NCBI RefSeq assembly: GCF_023898315.1
Contig: NC_064617.1
Span: 617,325,000-617,388,999 of the forward strand
Direction: 5' to 3'
Source of the DNA: Schistocerca nitens
Lineage: Eukaryota; Arthropoda; Insecta; Orthoptera; Acrididae
Length of the DNA stretch: 64,000 bases
Positions 1 to 10,803 of the stretch are shown one piece after another; positions within the stretch are counted from its first letter, which is position 1, and each line of letters starts with the position of its first letter. Below the pieces are notes generated by a model that worked only from the letters and a program-made list of their open reading frames with translations, ran no database searches and was not told the DNA's origin. The translations under genes were made by a program, and so were the position numbers.

Positions 1-24
1 TTGCTTCCATTATCAACTGCAACG

Positions 25-408
25 TCAGAATTCCCTCTCTGGTGCCTTTACATATCCTAAAGCCAAACAGATCCTCAACTTTCTTTTCCATTCTTCTGTG
101 GATGCACGAGCTGTTAAGCTTATTGTGCGATAATTCTTGCAGTTGACCAGTCTTGCAATCTTTGGAATTGTATAGATGATGCTTTTCCGAATGCCGGATG
201 GTACATCACCAGACTCATACATTCTGCACACAAACGTTAATAACAGTTTTGTTGCCATTTCTCCAAATGATTTTAGAAATTCTGATGGAAAGTTATCTAT
301 CCCTTCGGCCTTATTTGATACTAAGTCTTCCATAGCTTTCTTAAATTCTGATTCTAGTGGTTGATTCCCTATCTGTTCTATATCGACTCCTGTTGTTTTT
401 TCTACCAC
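25..408 (-). pseudogene. RTE reverse transcriptase, N-terminal part
   Basis: The 127-codon frame covers the fingers of a LINE reverse transcriptase: the region-0 motif NKAEGIDNFPSEFLKSFGE, then SGDVPSGIRKSIIYTIPK and NCKNYRTISLTARAS. The following residues lose similarity, and the catalytic YADD-type palm would lie outside the window. It continues the linker frame at 341-628 with a frame change. Confidence 0.85.
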
Positions 409-1120
409 CTATAGACAAGTCCTCTCCATCAATGTACTCTTTCCACCTACCTGCTCTCTCCTCTGTATTTAACAGTGAAATTCCCGTTGCACGTTTAATG
501 TTACCACCACTGATTTTGATTTGTCCGAAGGTTGTTTTGACTTTCCTATATGCTGAATCCATTCTTCCGATAATCATTTCTTCACATTTTTCATGCAGCC
601 ATTTCGTCTTAGTTTCCCTGCACTTCATGTTTATTTCGTTCCTAAGTGATTTGTATTTCTATATTCCTGAATTTCCCGGAACATTTTTGTACTTTCTTTT
701 TTCATCGAGCAAATGAAGTATTTCTTCTGCTATCCGTATTTTCGTCGCAGGTACCTATGGTTTCCTTTCCAACTTCTGTGACTGCCCTTTTTAAAGATGT
801 CCATTCGTCTGCAACTGATAGCAGTGCCTATAGCCTCGGGGAACGTAAAGCGTACCTCAGCATACCTTAGGACATTCCTAACACACTTCTTTGCATATTG
901 ATTCTTCCTGACTAGTCTCTTAAACTTCAGCCTACTCTTCATCACTACTAAATTGTGATCTGAGTCTCTACCTGTTCCTGGCTACGGCTTACAATCTAGT
1001 ACCTTATTTCGGAATCTCTGCTGACCATGATGGAATCTAAGTGAAATCTTTCCGTATCTCCCTACCTTTTCCAAGTATACCTCTTCCTTTTGTGATTGTT
1101 GAGCAGAGTATTAGCTATTA

Positions 1121-1339
1121 CTAACTGAAATTTATTGCAGAACTCAATATTTCTTCCTCTCTCATTTCTAGTACCAAGCCCATATTCTCCTGTAATTCTT
1201 TCTTCTGCTCCTTCCCTACAACCGCATTCCAGTCTCCCATAACTATTAGATTTTCATCTCCCTTTACGTACTGAATTAGCCATTCAATATCCTCATATAT
1301 TTCCTCTATCTCTTCGTCTTCGGCTTGCGCCCTCGACAT
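1121..1339 (-). pseudogene. RTE endonuclease fragment
   Basis: A 72-residue open stretch carries IVMGDWNAVVGKEQ, the conserved loop of AP-endonuclease-like LINE nucleases that nick the target DNA. It is a slice of a domain usually about 220 residues long. The upstream part of the domain (to about 1412) is recognisable only out of frame. Not functional. Confidence 0.8.
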
Positions 1340-1412
1340 GTATATCTGACTTGTCGTTGTCTGTCTTGGTTTGCTGGCGATTCTGATGAGATCAGCCCTA
1401 TTACTGAACTCT

Positions 1413-2114
1413 TGGTTGTATGTGTTATTATTATTATTATTATATGTTTCTTACATGTGTACCCATGAGCGACAGAGATACAAATTTTAGGGGCAAAGAT
1501 GCTATTTTTTGTGAGCAGATAGCAAGACCACGATGATAGCAAACGGCCACTAGAAGAAGAGCCGACGGTCATCTACAAACTGAATTAATGGTTAGAAGAA
1601 TTATTGATGTCAGAGCTACATCGGGACTTTATGCGACATTAGCGGTGACGAGTGAAAATGTTCATATACTTTATTTATTTTCGCTTTGGTTTATTTTGCT
1701 AGCATTAACGAATTTAGGAAAGTGATAATCGGTTGTCCTTTTGATGTAAAATTTCCCCACTCAGTGCCAAGACATCGCCTCGAAAGCTGAGTAACAATTA
1801 ACAGGAGCCATTTCCAAAGACAAATCAAGGCTGTACGTTACTTTTTTTTTAAGGAACAGTTAAGGGTTGCTGTCAGCCAACCCCTGGAGAGCTGAAGAGG
1901 CTTTATTTTGCTCTGATCTGTTTCACTGTTATGGTAAAAAGTGGTTGTGGCATTCATTGACTGCTTCTCTATATGAAAACAAAATGGAGCTACTGTGCGT
2001 TAAACTAACACGAAACTCCGATCCTTAATTCGCCCCGTAATAGGAATGAAAGGAAGTGGAAGATATTTTCGCCTTAAAGAAATCAAAAGAACCGTTTAAT
2101 GAAAATTACAAAAA
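1413..2114. other. unassigned AT-rich DNA
   Basis: An (ATT)n microsatellite lies at 1425-1442. I see no other coding similarity or repeat structure. Confidence 0.6.
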
Positions 2115-2117
2115 GAC

Positions 2118-3008
2118 ATCTTAAGAGGTTGGGGGCGACTTGGAGCAGGAGAGGCACCACAGGACATTTTAATTTCAACAAGTACAAAAACATAACATGT
2201 GAAATTTCATCATTTTTTCACTTACTATTGGTTGCATTTGTTGCTGTAGGTACACTTTCCTTCATAAGTAAGAGAGATTCTTCGATGACTTTTGCACAGC
2301 ATAGGAACCATATTTACAGGTGTATGAAACTCTAGAATTTATTTAATTTACATTTTCAATTTCAGATTTATATGTAATTATCTCAATTTTACATATAAAT
2401 CTGAAGTTTAAAATGTAACAGCTCAAGGGTATAAGATGAACATCAACAAAAGCAAAACGAGGATAATGGAATGTAGTCGAATTAAGTCGGGTGATGCTGA
2501 GGGAATTAGATTAGGACATGAGACACTTAAAGTAGTAAAGGAGTTTTGCTATTTGGGGAGTAAAATAACTGATGATGGTTGAAGTAGAGAGGATGTAAAA
2601 TGTAGACTGGCAATGGCAAGGAAAGCGTTTCTGAAGAAGAAAAATTTGTTAACATCGAGTATTGATTTAAGTGTCAGGATGTCGTTTCTGAAAGTATTTG
2701 TATGGATTGTAGCCATGTATGGAAGTGAAACATGGACGATAAATACTTTAGACAAGAAGAGAATAGAAGCTTTTGAAATGTGGTGCTACAGAAGAATGCT
2801 GACGATTTTTACCACAATTTCACGTGTAAAAAATTATTTTTTTATGTTTTTAAACTTCCATTGCTATGAGTGTGAATCCTGAATCCTTCCTGGTCATGCT
2901 GACAAAGTTTTAAGAATTTATATGTAAAAGTATAGACAGTTGGAAATTAAAATGTCCTGTGGTGCCTCTCCTGTTCCAAGTCAACCTGTTTGACGTCTTA
3001 CCCCCTTA
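2118..3008. repeat. Inverted repeat bracketing a LINE fragment
   Basis: About 60 bp near 2118-2180 (core GGAGCAGGAGAGGCACCACA) returns as its reverse complement near 2945-3008, and both arms then share ACATTTTAATTT. Between the arms lie an RTE fragment (2425-2806) and a smaller perfect palindrome, TTCAGATTTATATGTAA at 2361-2377 with its complement at 2389-2405. This looks like a small TIR element or inverted duplication into which the LINE fragment was copied. The family is not recognised. Confidence 0.6.
2425..2806 (+). pseudogene. RTE LINE 3' fragment (after the RT palm)
   Basis: The plus-strand translation gives MNINKSKTRIMECSRIKSG, KEFCYLGSKITDDG, an in-frame TGA near 2580, then FVWIVAMYGSETWTIN and RIEAFEMWCYRRML. 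This is the region downstream of the catalytic palm in RTE-type LINEs, and it is close to the copy at 3789-4598. The fragment ends abruptly near 2806, before the normal 3' end. It is dead on arrival or later decayed. Confidence 0.85.
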
Positions 3009-3010
3009 AA

Positions 3011-3788
3011 GTAAATATTAGCGAATGATCACTTAGAGACATTCTTTTACTTTAATATTTAGCCGGGCAACGTCACGAAGCGTCAGAGAAGTTGTAATTA
3101 ATCAGCAAGGCTGAAGTAATATTAACAAACAGTTCTTCTGTTAAAAATATTTAAAATGTTCTTATCAGTCATCCTAACGTAAAGGTAGCAGACAAAGAAA
3201 AATATAATAAGATTGCACGGTTACTGGTGAGAGAAATAAACGAAATAAGCACGCGGCAAAGATATTATTTCAATACGGGGAGGAAAGAAACAAAAGAGAG
3301 ATAGTCTGCAGTGGGAAAATTTTACTTCTGACTGAGCGATCTGGTACAGCTAAGAATTTTAAATGTCTTGACGTATATAACTGATAAGTATTTACGTCTT
3401 TAAATACAACTGTATCGCAAGTAATTAGTTATATGCTAGATGTATTAGGTAGTAACGTAGCACAGCAGGCGGAAGGCAACTGCTAATTGTGTAATTAACC
3501 GTAACATATATTCAATTTTATCCCACGTTAACGTGTAGAGCAAGTATATAGATGAATCCTCAGCGTATGTAGAAGCATCTTCAGATTACCATTTCCGTAA
3601 AGTTTATTTATTATTCACATACTTGATGTGAAGGAGTTACACTGGGAGTCCATATTTATTATTCGATTACACTAATTACTTATGGTGAGATTTAAGTTGT
3701 ATTAATAAGAAATGTGTAGCGTGCACAACGTCAGTCATTACCTGCAAAGTATTCGGTTCAGTGATACACGATTTGAAAGCTGACTTTA
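3011..3788. other. unassigned DNA
   Basis: AT-rich with no coding similarity, tandem array or inverted repeat that I can support. Confidence 0.6.
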
Positions 3789-4598
3789 TGGTTGTTGTTG
3801 TTGTGGTCTTCAGTCCTGAGACTGGTTTTATGCAGCTCTCCATGCTACTCTATCCTGTGCAAGCTTCTTCATCACCCAGTGCCTACTGCAGCCTACATCC
3901 TTCTGAATCTGCATAGTGTATTCATCTCGTGGTCTCCCTCTACGATTTTTACCCTCCACGCTGCCCTCCAATACTAAATTGGTGATCCCTCGATGTCTTA
4001 GAATATGTCCTACCAACCGATCCCTTCTTCTAGTCAAGTTGTGCCACAAGCTCCTCTTCTCCCCAATACTATTCAATACCTCCTCATTAGTTATGTGATC
4101 TACCCATCTAAGCTTCAGCATTCTTCTGTAGCACCACATTTCGAAAGCTTCTATTCTCTTCTTGTCTAAACTATTTATCGTCCATGTTTCACTTCCATAC
4201 ATGGCTACACTCCATACAAATACTGTCAGAAACGACTTTCTGACATTTAAATCTATACTCGATGTTAACAAATTTTTCTTCTTCAGAAACGATTTCCTTT
4301 CCATTACCAGTCTACATTTTACATCCTCTCTACTTTGTCCATCATCAGTTATTTTGCTCCCCAAATAGCAAAACTCCTTTACTACTTTAAGTGTATCATT
4401 TCCTAATCTAATTCCCTCAGCATCACCAGACTTAATTCGACTACATTCCATTATCCTCGTTTTGATTTTGTTGATGTTCATCTTATACCGTCCTTTCAAG
4501 ACACTGTCCATTCCGTTCAACTGCTCTTCTAAGTCCTTTGCTGTCTCTGACTGAATTACAATGTCATCGGCGAACCTCAAACTCTTTATGATGTGTAG
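3789..4598 (-). pseudogene. RTE LINE 3' end with RT palm
   Basis: Within a 323-codon open frame (3828-4799), the part below about 4598 is LINE: LRFADDIVIQSETAKDLEEQL (catalytic FADD box), then KEFCYLGSKITDDGQSREDV, MYGSETWTINSLDKKRIEA and the C-terminus DVGCSRHW...DRVAWRAA. The first roughly 67 codons of the open frame are flanking DNA read through by chance. The 3' end, on the plus strand at 3789-3815, is a GTT repeat followed by a GTCTTCAGTC(C/G)TGAGACTGG block also seen at the tail of the 59.6-61.0 kb copy. This is a 5'-truncated insertion with an unusually well preserved frame. Confidence 0.9.
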
Positions 4599-5639
4599 AT
4601 TTACACATGTGCAATGGTCGTAACGACATACAAATTCGATTAAAGAAAAAAAAGAAATAAAATAAGATAAATCGGTGTAGTATGCAGAGTGATTGTTATT
4701 AACGTTTAAAAACTCCTGAAGCGGCTCAGACGACGCTGATACAAATAATTTAAGACATGTTGAATATGTGACGTCATTATATGACGTACCTCGCTGCACG
4801 TGCAGCGGTTGGGGTTGTTCGTCATACTCTCGCCGGTAGTGGACAGTACTTCATATCGCTGCCTTATGCTCCTCTGTTTTCAAACCTTTTGCAAATACGA
4901 TCTGTTATAAACGGAGTAGCTTTAAAATTACTGTACTTGCTGTAACTAAGCAAAAATTGTTCTGGTTTTATGTTTCTTTCCTTTCGTTACTTCTTTTTTT
5001 GTTTACAGATTTTATTTAGTAAAGAACACATAGATCATTTACTGGTAGCGACGCAGTTTGGGTAATAGTTATTTACTTGTGACGCAATATGGTAGGTTTT
5101 TGTTGGACTATACTTCGCAATTAACCAGCGGAGACCGCGAGGCCAGAAAATAAAGTAATGAATATTATGTCAATATAAACAAACTGTCTAACGCTATGCA
5201 AAGAAATACAGCCTACCAGGCCCAGGAATCATACCCTGAATCCCAAGCGCTTAAGTCGGGCACGTAGACACGGGGCCACACCGAGTACTTGACTTGGGTT
5301 GGGGTGGTGAGGTGCGACAGAGAGATAGGCTCCGCTGCTACACGTACGGTGAGGTACGTCATCTAGTGTCGTGACGTCTTCAACATTTGTCATCTATTTG
5401 CCGACGTTTGGGACCCATGTGTCTTATATTTAACTAGCACACTTGGGCCAGCGTGACCTACGTCACATCGGAGTTTGTTAAACATTAATAAGAATCAGCC
5501 CGTATTATAGTCTTCTAATACTTGCTGGTGGCAGAGCACCAAACGAACCAGAAGTGCGAACTGTTCACTGTTACTTTCGCCGAGAGCAACACACTGCAAG
5601 ATGTAGACGTCTGGGAGTGAGGAGACAGAGGTGCTCGTT
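4599..5639. other. unassigned DNA
   Basis: No recognised coding or repeat content. A weak tRNA-like patch at 5206-5290 was considered and rejected. Confidence 0.5.
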
Positions 5640-6110
5640 TTAGACCGACGTTACTCCTTTCTCGGAGCACGTGTACAGTCGTGCTTTTGAAAGCTAGAGT
5701 GGAATTAGGGCTTGTTAAGGCTGCTTTCTGTGCTCTGTCAAATCGCAGAACGGCATTGAGTGTAGCGCATCATTAAGCTCTGCTCGGGAGCCTCGTGCTC
5801 TGAGACGAGTACGGCCGTGTGTACTCTCGACGGCACAGTGGGACGGCGGGCTTCTGCAGGCTCTCATTACGCCGGGGTCGCCAGCAGTGTGGGGCCGTCT
5901 CGCGCCGCCTCTATAGAAACCCCGCCCTTTCCCCTCTGACTCCGAGAGACTCCTCACTAGACCTGCGGGCAGGGGTAATGGGGAAACCACTTAATGAAGC
6001 CACCCAGCCAGACGCGCCACCATGCATTAAAGTGCAAGCTCTCGGTAAATTGGGCGGCGCCGACCCGATCGGTGGTTGGCCCTTCTCCTGGCGTTAATTG
6101 ATTGGGCTTT
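5640..6110. promoter_or_regulatory. GC/CpG-rich island with TAAT motifs, possible regulatory element
   Basis: About 470 bp stand out from the AT-rich surroundings, with many CG dinucleotides and GC-rich blocks (for example GGGCGGCGCCGACC near 6050). The right half also holds homeodomain-like cores (TTAATGAAG near 5991, GCATTAAAG near 6023, GTTAATTGATTGG near 6093). It resembles no transposon seen elsewhere in the window, and its short open frames show no recognisable protein. A host CpG island, first exon or conserved non-coding element is possible. This is inference from composition only. Confidence 0.3.
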
Positions 6111-6546
6111 AAGGGCTTATTTCTCGGGGAAATCTAATTTAAACTCCTCGTTTGCTGCACAGACCACTTGTAAAGCGAACGCTGCGAAAATCTACATTTT
6201 AAAAATTATATTGAAGCCTATAGATTGGATTGGATTAATATTGTGCTCCTTCTGTTCTTATTTTGCTCTAATATTCTGATGTTTACATAAGTATTACACA
6301 TCATATTCTCTATATGTAATTGTCATGCTCAACATCTGTCAAACGTTAAAACTGTTTCTGTCTACTATTATTTTCTACTCCAACTACTTCTTGACCCACT
6401 AGCATGTGCCATTCTTATTTACAGAAACTGTTTTCTTCCTTAATAGATTCATCTTCTCTTACATGGATACTTTGTAAAAACTACAAGTTTAGGTCAAACA
6501 CCAGATGATCCTATGCAAAAAATACCATAATTAGTCACAATGATTA
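6111..6546. other. unassigned AT-rich DNA
   Basis: No coding or repeat signal beyond AT-rich sequence. Confidence 0.6.
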
Positions 6547-6556
6547 TAAACGGAAA

Positions 6557-6755
6557 GCGCCGGCCTCTGTGGCCTAGCGGTTCTAGGCGCTTCAGTCCGG
6601 AACCGCGCTGCTGCTGCGGTCGCAGGTTCGAATCCTCCCTCGGGAGTGGTTGTGTGTGTTGTCCTAAAGTTAGTTAGGTTTAAGTAGCTCTAAGTCTAGA
6701 GGACTGATGACCTCAGATGTTAAGTCCCATAGCGCTTAGAGCCATCTCAACCATC
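6557..6755 (+). mobile_element. tRNA-derived SINE (GCCGGCC-head family)
   Basis: A tRNA-like head begins CGCCGGCCTCTGTGGCCTAG (A-box region). The pol III B box GGTTCGAATCC is at 6625-6635, followed by the tail GTTAGTTAGGTTTAAGTAG and CTGATGACCTCAGATGTTAA. It is flanked by a perfect 10-bp target-site duplication, TAAACGGAAA (6547-6556 and 6756-6765). The copy is near full length. The same family appears inverted at 30416, 39075, 55904 and 57381. Confidence 0.92.
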
Positions 6756-6901
6756 TAAACGGAAACCCATTCGAAGCAAGAAAGAAACTACTCACAGAAA
6801 ATGTGCCCAGTCATGATCATTTACATCTAGATCAACGCCACACATTTACTGTAGCAATATTATAGCATGTCTGAAAGAATCAGATTTATACATAAGACGG
6901 C

Positions 6902-7063
6902 ATAACAGGGCGTAGAATATGGCGAGACTGGGGCGGCATATTCTCTTATATCACAAAACAGAGTCGAAGATTACAGAAGTCGTTCCAGAGATGATCTCTC
7001 TATGTTTTGTGATACAAAGCTTTTGCTACTTCAGTCTAGCTACATTCTTCGCCCTGTTAACAT
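6902..7063. repeat. Small palindromic MITE-like repeat
   Basis: The left arm starts AACAGGGCGTAGAAT near 6904 and contains TATCACAAAACA (6949-6960). The right arm holds the complement TGTTTTGTGATA (7003-7014) and ends ATTCTTCGCCCTGTTAAC near 7060. The whole 160 bp can fold on itself with mismatches. No coding capacity and no family name. Confidence 0.6.
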
Positions 7064-7429
7064 ATAAATATGTTAATATCCAGAACTACATAATTTACAA
7101 GTAATATAGGCTATTACCGTCTTCTGCGATTGTAATAAAATTCTTGTTTAGACCATATTCATTTCGCTTCACTTCAAAACATCTTCAGTAGTTACTGTAA
7201 CAATGTGATATCTCTTAAAAATCTGTTTGCCAAGATCGTAAATAGTTCTCATGTTTTAAATTGCTACTATTAAATCAAAATTATTACTCGTGATACGTTC
7301 TTTCCTATTTCATTCCTAATATTCTTCTACATACAGGGTTTACTACGCTGCAGGTCAATAGCATTTAAGTTTATTTTTGTTGTGATGTTATGTAGGTCGA
7401 CTTAAAGCACGTATACTTTCTTTTACGTC

Positions 7430-7466
<37 letters not shown>

Positions 7467-8414
7467 ATGCTTCCACGTTCACAAATAACAGAATAAAAGG
7501 CGACCGCAACCTGTAACATCAAGGCAAATTACGCGAGTTGTATGTAGATCTACACATAAGAACCAAAAATATATGCAGTGTCAGACAAATGGAGTATACT
7601 GCAAGCGAACATATGTGGACATTGCCCTATTTATAATGATTTAAGAGATGTATTGAACATTTGTTTTTGGGCTACTGTCGCGCACGTATGGGTGTTACTC
7701 ACCCATCCTCTTCGACGTTTTATTCTAGCTCAACCTACCTCATTGCTTTCAACCTCTGTGTGTGTTAATGGCTTCTGCGATGGTAGTCGAAGAATACCTT
7801 CGGATTCTTGTAAAATGCCACAGTGTAGAGTACTTACCAGAGTTTCTCAATTGGTACTTTGTAAAAGCACATGCAGCAATATTTACTAACTGTTGTACAT
7901 GTGTAAACCTGACGATGTATTGAATAATACCGAAAATAAATAACAATGTAGATTAAAGGGGTTCTGCCTCGGAAACCTCTAGGAATAGGGCATATTTCCA
8001 TACGAATATTTTTGCTTCAAATGCTAATTCCTGTCATATCCCTGAATATTAAACATTCCTCCTGGGGCACCCAGCGTATGTGGAAGAACATCAGGAATTA
8101 AGTAGGAAACAAAACATCGCGAATAATAATAATGTAATACTGATTATCAGTAGCTTTTTAGAACACGAAGCCTGTTTACGATATTGACAAACAGATTTTG
8201 AAGGAAAGCCTCCTTGTTACACCGACCACGAAAATGGTTTTAAATAAAGTGAAACCTGGCTGGTCTAAGTAAAACTTTTACTATGGTTAAAAAAGACGTT
8301 ATGTGGGGTGCATCAGAAGCAGTCTGAGATGCTTCTGGTAGGTTGCACTGACAAAGAGCTGTTAAGAAAAGAATTCCATACGTTGCGACGTTCCCGAGTT
8401 AATTAGCATTGAAG
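7064..8414. other. unassigned DNA with (TG)n at 7431-7463
   Basis: The only feature is a TG dinucleotide microsatellite at 7431-7463. No coding similarity. Confidence 0.6.
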
Positions 8415-8790
8415 TTGGCGAATCAGGCGTCCGCCTCCATAGCTGCATGGTCAGCGTAGCCGTCTCCCATGTCGAGGACCTGGATTCGATTCCTTGTACT
8501 GCCAAGGCTTTTCCCTTGGTTGGAGGATTGGTGCGGGGTGCGCTCAGCCCAGGGATGCCAATTGAGGAACAAATTTATCGAACAGTAATGGCTTCTCGGT
8601 CTTATTTCTTTTTTTCCTTTTTTTTTAAGTCTGCAAAACGGCCGGCACAGCGGTGTGCTGACCACATGCTCCTCCATACTGCATCTGCATGATGCCACGA
8701 GGCAAAGAAGATACGACGGCCGCTGGACATCCCTGGGCTTTCACGCCATGGCGAGGAGCTCTCGAGTTTAGCCATACGACGGTTGCGCGC
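8415..8790 (+). mobile_element. tRNA-derived SINE (CGTCCGCCTCC-head family)
   Basis: The head GCGTCCGCCTCCATAGCTGC leads into a B-box-like GGATTCGATTCC near 8480. The tail CCCTTGGTTGGAGGATTGG follows, then a pyrimidine run (8607-8629), GCAAAACGGCCGGCACAGCG and a GACATCCCTGGGC end. I recall this arrangement from orthopteran genomic repeats. The boundaries are approximate because I could not find a clean duplication. Confidence 0.65.
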
Positions 8791-9423
8791 GCAAATTCAA
8801 GCGGTCCGCCGGAGACGGTGTTGTCAATTGTATTCTTCGATTAGCTTCCTAAAACTGAACAAGACGGTGATACAGGAAATTGGACGTGGGACGGTAGTAA
8901 GGACTGAACCCGAATTAGCGCGGTCCCGTGCGCTGTCATCTACTTTATGAGAGCATCTGGCACTAGTAATTATTGTATCTGGCGGGCCGCTTGAATTAGT
9001 GCGCTCAACTGCCCGATTGGATAACTTCAGCGCTAATTAACTTGGAAATGACTCAAAGTATAGAATATTTTTTTAGCAATTAATTCTCAGTATGTACAAC
9101 CTAGCCTGCAACTCCCTTAGGTGCTTTTCACTCTGTTTCTGATCAGCCTCTAAAAGCTATATTACTTACGTAGCTGCGACTGTGGAAACGAGACTTAATA
9201 ACAAAAAAGACAACATACATTACACGAAGTTGATGTATAACGTTGATAAAGAATCAAATGTCACGACCTAATGGATGCCCTATAATTAATGATTTTTGTA
9301 AGTATGTATTATGTTGTGGACATTTGTACATATGATTACTAAGAATTTTTTGATAAAGAAAATGGTGTACAAAATCTCTTAATTGTCTCGATCACAAAAG
9401 AAATATTACATTACATTGAATGC
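8791..9423. other. unassigned DNA
   Basis: Nothing recognised. Confidence 0.5.
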
Positions 9424-10640
9424 TACACTGAAGAGCCAAAGAAACTGGTACACTTGCCTGATATCGTGTAGGGCCCCGCGAGCACGCAAGAGTGCCGCAA
9501 CACCATTTGACATAACCCGACTAATGTTTGAAGTAGTGGTGGAGCGGACTGACACCATGAATCCTGCAGGCCTGTCCATAAATCCGTAAGAGTACGAGGG
9601 GGTGGAGATCTCTTCTGAACAGCACGTTGTAAGGCATCCGAGATATGCCCAATAATGTTCATGTCTGGGGTGTTTGATAGTCAGCGGAAGTGTTTAAACT
9701 CGGTCGTGTGTTCTTGGAGTCACGCTGTAGCAATTCTGGAATTGTAGGATGTCGCATTGCCCTGCTGGAATTGCGCAACTTCGTCGGAATTTACATTGGA
9801 CATGAATGGATGCAGGTGATGAGGCAGGGTGCTGACGTACCTGTCAGACTCGTATCTAGACGTATCAGAGGTCGGATATCACTCCAACTTCACACGCCCC
9901 ACACGATTACAGAGCCTCCACCAGCTTGAGCAGTCCCCTGCTGACATGCAGGGTCCATGAATTCGTGGGGTTTCCTCCATACCCGTACGCGTCCAACCTC
10001 TTGATACAGTGTGGAACGAGAAAAATTTTGGAAGTTTGTGGTAAGGTCTTATGGGACCAAACTACTCAGGTCATCGGTTCCTAAGCCTACATACTACTTA
10101 ATCTAACTTAAACTAGCTTACACTATGGACAACACACACACCCATGCCCGAAGAAGGGTTCGAAACTCCGACAGGGGAAGCCGCACGGACCGTGACAAGG
10201 TGCCTTAGACCGCGCGGCTGGAACGAGACTCTTTCGACCAGGCAACATTTTTCCGGTCATCAACAGTCCAATATCGATGTTGACGAGTCCAGGCGAGGCG
10301 TAAAGCTTTGTGTCGTTCAGTCATCAAGGGTACACGAGACGATGTTTCATTGAATGGTTCGCACGCTGACACTTGTTGATGTTCCAGTATTGAAATCTGC
10401 AGCAATTTCCGGAAGGATTGCACATCTGTCACATTGAACGATTCTCTTCAGTATTTGTCGGTTCCGTTCTTGCAGGGTCTTTTTCCGGCGGCAGCGATGT
10501 CGGAGTTTTAATGTTTCACCGGATTCCTGCTATTCGCGGTACACTCCTGAAATGGTCGTACGGGAAAATCTCCACTTCATCGCTACCTCGGAGATGCTGT
10601 GTCCCATCGCTCTTGCGCACCACGTTCAAACTCATTTAAA
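9424..10640 (-). pseudogene. Tc1-like transposase remnant
   Basis: Reading the minus strand, the DNA-binding half and first catalytic region are visible in a frame at 10205-10432, ending RKNVAWSKESRSS where the SINE cuts it. The position of the first catalytic Asp reads Lys (SKESR; relatives have SDESR). The last catalytic region at 9630-9662 reads MNIIGHISDALQRAV, so the Asp/Glu-class residue is Gly. Frameshifts and the SINE make it inactive. Confidence 0.85.
10022..10218 (-). mobile_element. tRNA-derived SINE nested in Tc1
   Basis: On the plus strand it reads from TTTGTGGTAAGGTCTTATGG to the head end CCTTAGACCGCGCGGC. A degenerate B box is seen as GGGTTCGAAACTCC. It is flanked by the perfect duplication TGGAACGAGA (10012-10021 and 10219-10228). 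The tail is a diverged version of the tail of the 6557 family, attached to a different tRNA-like head. Confidence 0.9.
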
Positions 10641-10803
10641 TCTTGATAACCTGCCATTGTAGCAACAGTAACCGATCTAACAAATGCGCCATACTTGTTG
10701 TCTTATATAGGCGTTGCCGACCGCAGCGCCGTATTCTGCCTGTATACATATCTTTGTATTTGAATACGTATGTCTATACCAGTTTCTTTGGCGCTTTAGT
10801 GTA

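Larger units (their letters stand above)
1..1412 (-). mobile_element. RTE-type LINE, truncated by the window edge
   Basis: A non-LTR retrotransposon reads on the minus strand and runs off the left edge. In element order it shows the apurinic-type endonuclease (GDWNAVVG, about 1121-1339), a linker (341-628, with the motif AYRKVKTTFG) and the start of reverse transcriptase (25-408, with NKAEGIDNFPSEFLK and NYRTISL). The same domains occur in the copy at 49030-56573. The frame is broken several times, so it is a fossil. The element end near 1412 abuts an (ATT)n run. RTE LINEs copy themselves by target-primed reverse transcription. The assignment to RTE rather than a neighbouring clade rests on overall resemblance. 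Confidence 0.85.
9424..10803 (-). mobile_element. Tc1-like DNA transposon, inactive
   Basis: Terminal inverted repeats of about 27 bp bound the element: TACACTGAAGAGCCAAAG at 9424 and CTTTGGCGCTTTAGTGTA ending at 10803, each beginning or ending with TA as expected for Tc1/mariner insertion. The transposase reads on the minus strand but is shredded. A SINE sits at 10022-10218. Without it the element is about 1.18 kb, a normal Tc1 length. Confidence 0.93.

Noticed and set aside
5206..5290. tRNA-like patch (complement of a B-box-like GGTATGATTCC)
   Set aside because: No tail, no duplication and a poor A box. It could be a very old SINE, but the evidence is too weak.
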